Shown piece by piece: positions 53,721-59,802 of a stretch of 59,802 bases of DNA. The first letter of the stretch is position 1. Each line of letters begins with the position of its first letter. The DNA is taken from NCBI GenBank assembly GCA_019058315.1, contig JAHPZH010000009.1, forward strand, positions 140,505-200,306, read 5' to 3'. A program made the position numbers and the translations under genes. Below the pieces are notes generated by a model. The model did not search any database. It was given only the letters and a program-made list of their open reading frames with translations, and was not told where the DNA came from. Source of the DNA: Candidatus Helarchaeota archaeon (GTDB lineage: Archaea > Asgardarchaeota > Lokiarchaeia > Helarchaeales > RDOG01).

Positions 53721-54227
53721 TTAATTAGAAGACGGACTACCTCCTACTGGAGAGCCACAATATACACAAAAATTATCGGTCGTTTCATACCTAAGACCAC
53801 ATTTTGGACAAAAACCACTGATTTTTTCTGATTCTAAAGAAGATATATTGGAAGGAGTTCCTAATGGTGTCGTTGGATGTATTGATTCCGCTGATTTTAT
53901 TTCTTGTAATGGCTTATTATTAGAAATGATAACAGTAATTCCAATAAAAATTGGTATCCCTGATAAGTAACCAAGTTGAGGTCCTTCGAATAAACCTACC
54001 GATGCTCCCCAAATATAAAAAAATAGCACAAATTGTCCAATAATGAGCCAGATTATTCCACCTATTATACCTCTCTTTAACCCCCGTTTGAATATTTCTA
54101 ATAGATTATGTTCTTTTAGTGATTTTATATGTTCTGTATCAAAAAAATCACAAAATCGATATTTTGTATGAGAAATAGTGACTTTGTACTTTGGTTTACA
54201 ATTACAGATGAAACAAGTCTTTCCCAA
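53721..54227 (-). CDS. Two-helix membrane protein with zinc ribbons at both ends
   Basis: The 168-residue protein has CFICNCKPKY near the N-terminus, two hydrophobic helices (about residues 53-75 and 85-102), a Ser/Thr/Pro-rich linker, and a C-terminal zinc ribbon CPKCGLRYETTDNFCVYCG. Its layout matches the GTPase-linked protein at 45960. The ATG at 54227 is used. Function unknown. Confidence 0.65.
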   Translation of the reverse strand: MGKTCFICNCKPKYKVTISHTKYRFCDFFDTEHIKSLKEHNLLEIFKRGLKRGIIGGIIWLIIGQFVLFFYIWGASVGLFEGPQLGYLSGIPIFIGITVIISNNKPLQEIKSAESIHPTTPLGTPSNISSLESEKISGFCPKCGLRYETTDNFCVYCGSPVGGSPSSN

Positions 54228-54594
54228 AGTAAATTCTTCCTCCTAATTTTTATGTAATATTCTATTAAATAATATTTAAATTTATAGCCGTTATTGCACC
54301 GTGTAATATTTAATTAACTTGAAAATAGGATTTGTTAGAAAAATAATGAGTGAGTAAACTCCAAATTACTTTATTATATTGGGACTCTTCTTTCTTATGT
54401 CTTTTATTATGCTCTAAGTTGTATTAATAACTTCACTTTTTTTTCATAGTGGAATGGAAATTCTTCATAATCAATTACTTTATCCCCTCTTTTTTTCCTA
54501 AGAATTTTTCAGACGAAACCTATATTAGAGACCATATTGCTAGTATATAACCAGTTGTAGAGTGAGGTCTCAATTAGTAGAGTGAGGTCTAAAT
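54228..54594. other. Intergenic region upstream of the M6-like protease
   Basis: This 367-base AT-rich stretch holds the promoters of two divergent genes. The only structure seen is a 14-bp direct repeat immediately before the protease start, listed separately. No ORF of note was found. Confidence 0.5.
54557..54590 (+). repeat. 14-bp direct repeat duplicating the ribosome binding site
   Basis: GTAGAGTGAGGTCT occurs at 54557-54570 and 54577-54590, exactly 20 bases apart. Each copy contains GAGGT. The second copy ends 4 bases before the TTG start at 54595 and is the likely Shine-Dalgarno; the first looks like a duplicate. Whether it affects translation or binds a factor is not known. Confidence 0.7.
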
Positions 54595-56646
54595 TTGAAG
54601 GTTAAAAAAAGTCTGATATTTATTGCCATTGCATTATTATTATTAATTCCAATTATTGATTTTGATAATTCAATCCATGAAGAAAATGGACTATATTTAA
54701 TGGAAAACAATGAAAAAATGAATAACATTCCTAATATTCCTCCAAATTTACCATTAGATTTAATTACAGATTATACACCTCCAAACGAGCCAGTTTTAGG
54801 TGAAGAGGAAGCTGTCGTAATTATGATCGATTTTTCTGATCAACCAGGAGTCAAATCAAAGGCTTATTTTGAAAATATGTTATTTGGTGGAAATGATGGA
54901 GCTATGGATAATTATTATGAAGAAGTGTCATATAATCAATTCACAGTTAGTGGTACTATAGTAGGAACAGGTTGGTATAGATCTTCTCATCTAATGATAT
55001 GGTATGGAGCTGATGATGTTGACCATGACGACTTATTCGGGGATATATATGATCTTACCGTAGAAGCAGCAATCTTAGCTTGGCTAGCTGGCGATATTGA
55101 CTTTTCTCAGTATGATAAAGATCATGATGGGGATGTTGATCATTTAATAATTATTCATTCTGGGGATGACCAAGCAGCAAGCGGAGTTTCGACCGATATT
55201 TGGTCTCACAGAGCTTCAGTCTCACCCCCCCAATGTTTTATTACTTTGGATGGGGTATGTATTAATAGCTACACAATGGTATCTGAGACTTCTGGTATGG
55301 GGACTTTTGCACATGAGTTTGGACATGATATAGGATTACCTGATCTCTATGATGGTGACTATCTTGAATATTATGCTCAAAATTGGTCACTAATGGCTAG
55401 CGGCTCTTATAATGATGGGCAAGCACATCCAAGTCACATGATGGCTTGGTCTAAAATGCAGTTAGGGTGGATTGAGACAGCAAAAGTCGAGACAGTGGTG
55501 GATGGGCGTTGGAGGTCAATAATATTGGATCCTCTTGAGTCTAACACGGATGGAACTCAAGTTATAAAACTCCCAATAACATCAAATACATATTTTTTGA
55601 TTGAAAATCGCCAAAAAATTGGTTATGATACCTATATACCCGATGAAGGGATAATAATTACTTTTGTTAATGATAGTTTAGATACATATGAGGGAATTGT
55701 TAGGATTCAAGATTCACGAATTGTTACCCCAACAGTAAATGATGGGGAATACTCAGTTGGATCTGGCGAAGTAGTTATATATCGAAATTTAACGGAGGGT
55801 TTAGATATATCAATTTGTAAAAAAATTGGGAATTCTTATGAAATATTTATAGATAGGTTTAGTGGATCATACACCAATCTAGTAATTGCACCCAATACCA
55901 TATGGACTGGAACTTTTGATAATGTTCAGCCAGGACGGATAATTGTATGGGACTTTTATGAAACGAATTCTAGGGTTGTTGATTTTTGGATTGAGAAAGA
56001 GGGATCTCCTACTAAATATATGGATAAATATGGTATAACCTCTGATGCTGGAACTTTTAGAGTTCCTGAGTACGGTAATTGGTCAATTGTCATAACAAAT
56101 AATGACCTCGGAACTGGGAGAGATATCGAATATGATTTTTTCGTATTCAGTCTACCAAACATTCAAATCGTTTCTTTCTTTGAATTACCAAGTTTAATCT
56201 ATGAGGGTGAGTATTTTGATCTATTACTCTTTGTTGGAAATACAGGAGGATCTTATGAGGATACTGCTAATGCGACAATAATATTACCAGATGGATTGTC
56301 TGCTGTCAATCTAACTCAAGATATAGGTATTATAGACTACTGGGATATTCCTATGGTATCTTGGAGAATTTATGCGGAAAAAACTGGAAATTATGAAATC
56401 CAAGTCAATGTTACATCAACTTGGGGTGGCAGTGTTATTGAAAATGAAACCATTGTAGTAGAAGAAGATCCTTTAAAGACCTTATTGCCCTTGTTGTTAA
56501 TCTCTGTAAGTATGGCTGCATCTACCAGATCTGATTTCATCATGCCTACAATATTGATTGGTGCAGCAGCAAGTGGGGTTATAATAATTTCAATCATTAT
56601 GATTAAAATTAAAAAGGGAAAAGACCCCATCTATTATCCAGATTAA
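54595..56646 (+). CDS. Secreted M6-like zinc metalloprotease with C-terminal membrane anchor
   Basis: The 683-residue protein begins with a signal sequence (SLIFIAIALLLLIPIIDF). The catalytic domain has the gluzincin motif GTFAHEFGHDIGLPDLYD (HExxH then Asp), the type of M6 immune inhibitor A peptidases. Around residue 185 is a DKDHDGDVDHL calcium-binding-like loop. Beta-sandwich domains follow, one with NTGGSYEDTANATIILPDGL (adhesion-like repeat). A final helix (TILIGAAASGVIIISIIMIK) anchors the protein. It probably degrades extracellular proteins at the cell surface. The start is TTG. Confidence 0.88.
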   Translation: MKVKKSLIFIAIALLLLIPIIDFDNSIHEENGLYLMENNEKMNNIPNIPPNLPLDLITDYTPPNEPVLGEEEAVVIMIDFSDQPGVKSKAYFENMLFGGNDGAMDNYYEEVSYNQFTVSGTIVGTGWYRSSHLMIWYGADDVDHDDLFGDIYDLTVEAAILAWLAGDIDFSQYDKDHDGDVDHLIIIHSGDDQAASGVSTDIWSHRASVSPPQCFITLDGVCINSYTMVSETSGMGTFAHEFGHDIGLPDLYDGDYLEYYAQNWSLMASGSYNDGQAHPSHMMAWSKMQLGWIETAKVETVVDGRWRSIILDPLESNTDGTQVIKLPITSNTYFLIENRQKIGYDTYIPDEGIIITFVNDSLDTYEGIVRIQDSRIVTPTVNDGEYSVGSGEVVIYRNLTEGLDISICKKIGNSYEIFIDRFSGSYTNLVIAPNTIWTGTFDNVQPGRIIVWDFYETNSRVVDFWIEKEGSPTKYMDKYGITSDAGTFRVPEYGNWSIVITNNDLGTGRDIEYDFFVFSLPNIQIVSFFELPSLIYEGEYFDLLLFVGNTGGSYEDTANATIILPDGLSAVNLTQDIGIIDYWDIPMVSWRIYAEKTGNYEIQVNVTSTWGGSVIENETIVVEEDPLKTLLPLLLISVSMAASTRSDFIMPTILIGAAASGVIIISIIMIKIKKGKDPIYYPD

Positions 56647-56720
56647 CAATATTAATAATTTCTCTTTTTTTCATAGTGAAAGTCACTTGAAAATAAAAGA
56701 GATAACGTCTTTCAACACAC

Positions 56721-57230
56721 TTATATTTTACTGCCACATTTCATACAAAATTTTGAATTAGAAGGGATTTTTTCTCCACATTGAGGGCAGAAAATACCGT
56801 CTATGGAAGTTGCCGAAATTTTTGAATTTAAGAAATCATAGATATCTTCTAATAAATTTATGTCAAAATTAGTCCACTTACTAAATACCGTTATAAAATG
56901 TTCAGTATCGTCTGTTTCTATAATTTTAATCCAAAATGCTCCATCCCACCAAGCTTTAGTTCCCCTAGCAAGACTTTTTGCTATTTTGGAACCAGTTCCT
57001 TCTCTCCATCTTATCTTTTTTAACTCTTTAATTTGTTTAATCGGTATTATTATATCATCATATTTTTTTTTCTTCGGTAAAATTGAAAGAAGATCATCTG
57101 TAATAGTTATTACTGAATCGAGTGCTCCTGATCCACAAAAAGTAAATGAACTTTTCCTTATTTTGCCTTCTTCATTTCTATACTTTCCATGTTTTTTTAT
57201 ATTAAATTCTTCCGTTTTTATCCACCTCAT
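56721..57230 (-). CDS. PH-like domain protein with C-terminal zinc ribbon
   Basis: The 169-residue protein has a beta-rich N-terminal domain (residues about 20-125; ITITDDLLSILPKKKKYDDI, FWIKIIETDDTEHF) ending in a helix (LLEDIYDFL), the pattern of a pleckstrin-homology/GRAM-like fold. A zinc ribbon CPQCGEKIPSNSKFCMKCG follows. This ribbon is almost identical to that of the MIT-domain protein at 40125. No membrane segment. The fold is judged by strand order only. Confidence 0.65.
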   Translation of the reverse strand: MRWIKTEEFNIKKHGKYRNEEGKIRKSSFTFCGSGALDSVITITDDLLSILPKKKKYDDIIIPIKQIKELKKIRWREGTGSKIAKSLARGTKAWWDGAFWIKIIETDDTEHFITVFSKWTNFDINLLEDIYDFLNSKISATSIDGIFCPQCGEKIPSNSKFCMKCGSKI

Positions 57231-57606
57231 TTAAAAGTTTAAAGTAGAAAAAAAATAGCGATTAATTATTTACTCCTCTTACTCGCCATTCTTTTTTGAA
57301 AATATGTTTTTTATTATGTTTTAAGTGATATTAATAACTTTACTTTTTTTCATAGGAGAGTCATCAATATTTTAATATCTTCACGGAGAACCTCGGAAAA
57401 GGGTATGCTACTGATAAAGACCTGAAAGATTTAATAGATCATTGGAAAGTGCCGTACCGGAATTCCTCATAATAAATTTCTCTATCTATTTTTTTTGTTA
57501 AAAAAAAGATTGAAATATACTTAATTAAATCATTAATTATTCATATTAGGAATTAAGCTGGAAATTGGATATTAAACCTTAAAATAGATTTTTGAGAGAG
57601 GTATAA
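57231..57606. other. Intergenic region with a short gene fragment
   Basis: This 376-base gap separates a minus-strand gene from the STAND gene. A 38-codon open frame without a usable start (57356-57472; GYATDKDLKDLIDHWKVPYR) may be the tail of a decayed gene; I do not recognise it. The rest is AT-rich with poly-T runs. A GAGAGGTATAA site precedes the next start. Confidence 0.4.
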
Positions 57607-59802
57607 ATGGAAAAACAGACTATTGGAACGATTTTAGGATTATGTCTTTCAATTTTTCTACTAATGTCGGGATATTTCATAAATCTACTTTCGGATTTAA
57701 ATGATCCTAATTTACATTGGATTTTTGGTATTATTGGTGGAATATCCTTTTTTGTTATAATTATTCTCTATTGTTTCAATGTGAAATTAGAAAGTACAAC
57801 ATTGGAAGTCTCACCATTTATACCCTTAGGTGAATTCAGAAAGCGACAGCAAATCAGAATTTTAGAGAACTACAAATTTGTAGGGAGGAAAGAAGAACTT
57901 GAAAGGTTATATAGTGAATTTTTGAATGATCCAGACGAAAAAATAATCCTTATAAGTGGGGAAGGAGGGCTCGGGAAAACCAGATTGGCTATAGAATTTG
58001 GTAAAAAAGTCGACAATCTAAAAAATTGGGATGTTTACTTCGTGTCCCATGATGTACCGTTTAGCGGGGAGGGATTCGTAAAAAATACGCTATTTATTTT
58101 AGATGAAATATCAAGATATGAGGATAGATTCGAGTTAATTCAATTGATACGTAATTATCCGACCAAAAAAACGAAATTAAAACTGCTATGTATTTCTCGT
58201 AACCTATTTAAAAATTCTGTACTGAAGGATTTAACTGAACGGGGTATTCATGTTGATTCAATTGAGATTGAAAGACCCGATATCATATATTTTTTACAGA
58301 AAAATTATACAGATATAAATAAAGAAGACTTAGTTAAGATAGCTGAATTATCTAAAAATAATTTTGTATATGCCATTTTTTATGTGGAGTATTTCTATGA
58401 AACGCGAACGTTTAAGGAATTAGAAGAGATCCTGGCTGAAAGGATTGAAAAATACATCAAAGACCTCGCAAGGATTTATGCGTTAAACCTACAGATAGCA
58501 AGAAGGATGATCGATGTCATTTCACTCGTTACACCCTTGGATTGGGATAGGGATAAAGAATTTCTTGGACGTAACTTGTCTGGGGAGGAATTTAACGTGT
58601 TAGAAAGTATTTTAAGCGCAATTCGCTCTGATCCATCTGACATCTTAATATTTTCTAACAATCAATATCTCTTTACATACGATCCAATAGCTGATTACTT
58701 AAGATCCCATGTGATATCTAGAAAACAATTCCTCGAGAATTGGATGGGACTCTTACTCCCTCAAATGCCATATAGAATTGTCTATAACATATATTCAACC
58801 CCCAGAATTCAATCAGATGATCAAAAAAATATATTGGACTTGTTAATTAAAGCAGAAGAATTATTGAAACACATCCAAAATAAAACTCCAGAATATTTCG
58901 AGGCTTTTATTTTTTTATGTGAAACTTGGAATGACGAAGGAGTTTATTTGGCAGAATTAGGAAACTTCGAGAATGCTATATCTTGCTATGATAAAGCACT
59001 GGAACTCGACCCCAAATTTGCCATGGCTTGGAATAACAAAGGAACTACATTAAGTAACTTGGGAAAATTCGAGGAAGCCATAGTTTGTTATGATAAAGCA
59101 CTGGAGCTCGACCCCAAATATGCCATGATTTGGTATAACAAAGGAACTATATTATATAACTCGGGAAAATACGAGGACGCCATAGCCTGCTATGATAAAG
59201 CACTGGAACTCGAATCCCAAGATAAAAGAGTTTGGAGTAACAAAGGAACTGCATTAAGTAACTTAGAAAAATACGAGGATGCCATAACTTGCTTCGATAA
59301 AGCGCTGGAACTCGACCCCAAATTTGCCAGGGCTTGGAATAACAAAGGAAATGCATTAAAAAACTTGGGAAAATACGAGGACGCCATAGCTTGCTATGAT
59401 AAAGCACTGGAACTCGACCCCAAATTTGCCATGACTTGGAATAACAAAGGAAGTACATTAAAAAACTTAGAAAAATACGAGGATGCCATAGCGTGCCTCG
59501 ATAAAGCGCTGGAGCTCGACCCCAAATTTGCCATGGCTTGGAATAACAAAGGAAATGCATTAAGTAACTTGGGAAAATACAAGGGTGCCATAGCTTGCTA
59601 TGATAAAGCGCTGGAGCTCGACCCCAAATATGCCATGGCTTGGAGTAACAAAGGAAATACATTAAATAACTTGGGAAAATACAAGGGTGCCATAGCTTGC
59701 TTCGATAAAGCGCTGGAGCTCGACCCCAAATTTGCCATGGCTTGGAATAACAAAGGAAATGCATTAAGTAACTTGGGAAAATACAAGGGTGCCATAGCTT
59801 GC
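57607..59802 (+). CDS. Membrane-anchored STAND NTPase with TPR array (runs off window)
   Basis: This 732-codon open frame starts at ATG 57607 and leaves the window. Two hydrophobic helices (about residues 6-28 and 38-57) come first, then FVGRKEELERL (91-101), the P-loop GEGGLGKT (118-125) and the Walker B LFILDEIS near residue 165. A helical sensor region follows, then TPRs from about residue 440. The TPRs are nearly identical 34-residue units (CYDKALELDPKFAMAWNNKG) encoded by 102-bp repeats. STAND proteins sense ligands through such repeats and act in signalling or antiviral defence. The TM pair could be an anchor or effector. Confidence 0.9.
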   Translation, partial: MEKQTIGTILGLCLSIFLLMSGYFINLLSDLNDPNLHWIFGIIGGISFFVIIILYCFNVKLESTTLEVSPFIPLGEFRKRQQIRILENYKFVGRKEELERLYSEFLNDPDEKIILISGEGGLGKTRLAIEFGKKVDNLKNWDVYFVSHDVPFSGEGFVKNTLFILDEISRYEDRFELIQLIRNYPTKKTKLKLLCISRNLFKNSVLKDLTERGIHVDSIEIERPDIIYFLQKNYTDINKEDLVKIAELSKNNFVYAIFYVEYFYETRTFKELEEILAERIEKYIKDLARIYALNLQIARRMIDVISLVTPLDWDRDKEFLGRNLSGEEFNVLESILSAIRSDPSDILIFSNNQYLFTYDPIADYLRSHVISRKQFLENWMGLLLPQMPYRIVYNIYSTPRIQSDDQKNILDLLIKAEELLKHIQNKTPEYFEAFIFLCETWNDEGVYLAELGNFENAISCYDKALELDPKFAMAWNNKGTTLSNLGKFEEAIVCYDKALELDPKYAMIWYNKGTILYNSGKYEDAIACYDKALELESQDKRVWSNKGTALSNLEKYEDAITCFDKALELDPKFARAWNNKGNALKNLGKYEDAIACYDKALELDPKFAMTWNNKGSTLKNLEKYEDAIACLDKALELDPKFAMAWNNKGNALSNLGKYKGAIACYDKALELDPKYAMAWSNKGNTLNNLGKYKGAIACFDKALELDPKFAMAWNNKGNALSNLGKYKGAIAC
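58984..59802 (+). repeat. Tandem 102-bp coding repeats (TPR units)
   Basis: The repeat TG(C/T)TATGATAAAGC begins at 58984, 59086, 59188, 59290, 59392, 59494, 59596, 59698 and 59800, exactly 102 bases apart. Within a unit whole stretches are identical at DNA level (for example GAGCTCGACCCCAAATTTGC). The last repeats are cut by the window end. High identity points to recent amplification or gene conversion. Confidence 0.93.

Noticed and set aside
53637..53831. Plus-strand 64-codon ORF
   Set aside because: It runs antisense into the zinc-ribbon membrane protein gene and shows no domain or ribosome binding site.
59147..59795. Minus-strand ORFs with repeated residues over the TPR array
   Set aside because: They are antisense shadows of the 102-bp TPR repeats; their periodicity comes from the sense gene.

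Overview
The window is AT-rich archaeal chromosome, most likely from an Asgard archaeon (Promethearchaeota, Lokiarchaeia-like). That placement is inferred from gene content; no marker tree was run. The archaeal core includes SBDS, proteasome alpha, split RNA polymerase A'/A'', L30e, NusA, a group II chaperonin, an Lsm protein, archaeosine TGT, coenzyme F420 genes and a tRNA with introns. The Asgard character comes from eukaryote-like modules: two Ras/Rab-like GTPases, a protein with two MIT domains, a protein ending in a ubiquitin-like domain, two 7TM proteins with longin/roadblock-like tails, a JAMM protease, LRR and TPR proteins.

Layout. 0-1 kb: psmA-SBDS on the minus strand. 1.3-5.4 kb: small membrane proteins, a JAMM protease and a cofC-cofD-nitroreductase operon (F420 side chain). 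5.8-10.7 kb: a plus-strand run of histone deacetylase-like enzyme, archaeosine TGT, Lsm and thermosome, followed by a tRNA-Glu gene. 11.3-17.3 kb: RNA polymerase A', A'', L30e, NusA and a proline-rich protein. 18.1-20.4 kb: cofH and cofG (FO synthase). 20.5-38.8 kb: accessory metabolism (aldo-keto reductases, ferredoxin proteins, a PLP enzyme, hydrolases) mixed with TPR, GTPase and membrane signalling genes. 39.0-41.7 kb: an LRR / MIT-MIT-SHOCT-zinc ribbon / longin-like-ubiquitin-like cluster. 41.8-53.5 kb: fucosidase, geranylgeranyl-reductase-like flavoprotein, a GTPase, acyl-CoA enzymes, cupin and phenolic acid decarboxylase. 53.5-59.8 kb: zinc-ribbon membrane proteins, an M6-like secreted protease and the start of a STAND NTPase with a TPR array that runs off the window.

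The strongest new observations concern RNA processing. The deacetylase gene is split by a 32-nt insertion carrying an in-frame stop. The insertion folds into a bulge-helix-bulge (BHB) structure, and precise removal restores an uninterrupted catalytic motif; it therefore looks like a pre-mRNA intron. In the same window tRNA-Glu(CTC) carries three introns, in the D loop, anticodon loop and variable loop, each foldable as a BHB; removing all three leaves a normal 75-nt tRNA. Both point to an active, broad-specificity splicing endonuclease. In addition, two paralogous zinc-ribbon microproteins appear to start at ATA behind an identical strong Shine-Dalgarno sequence.
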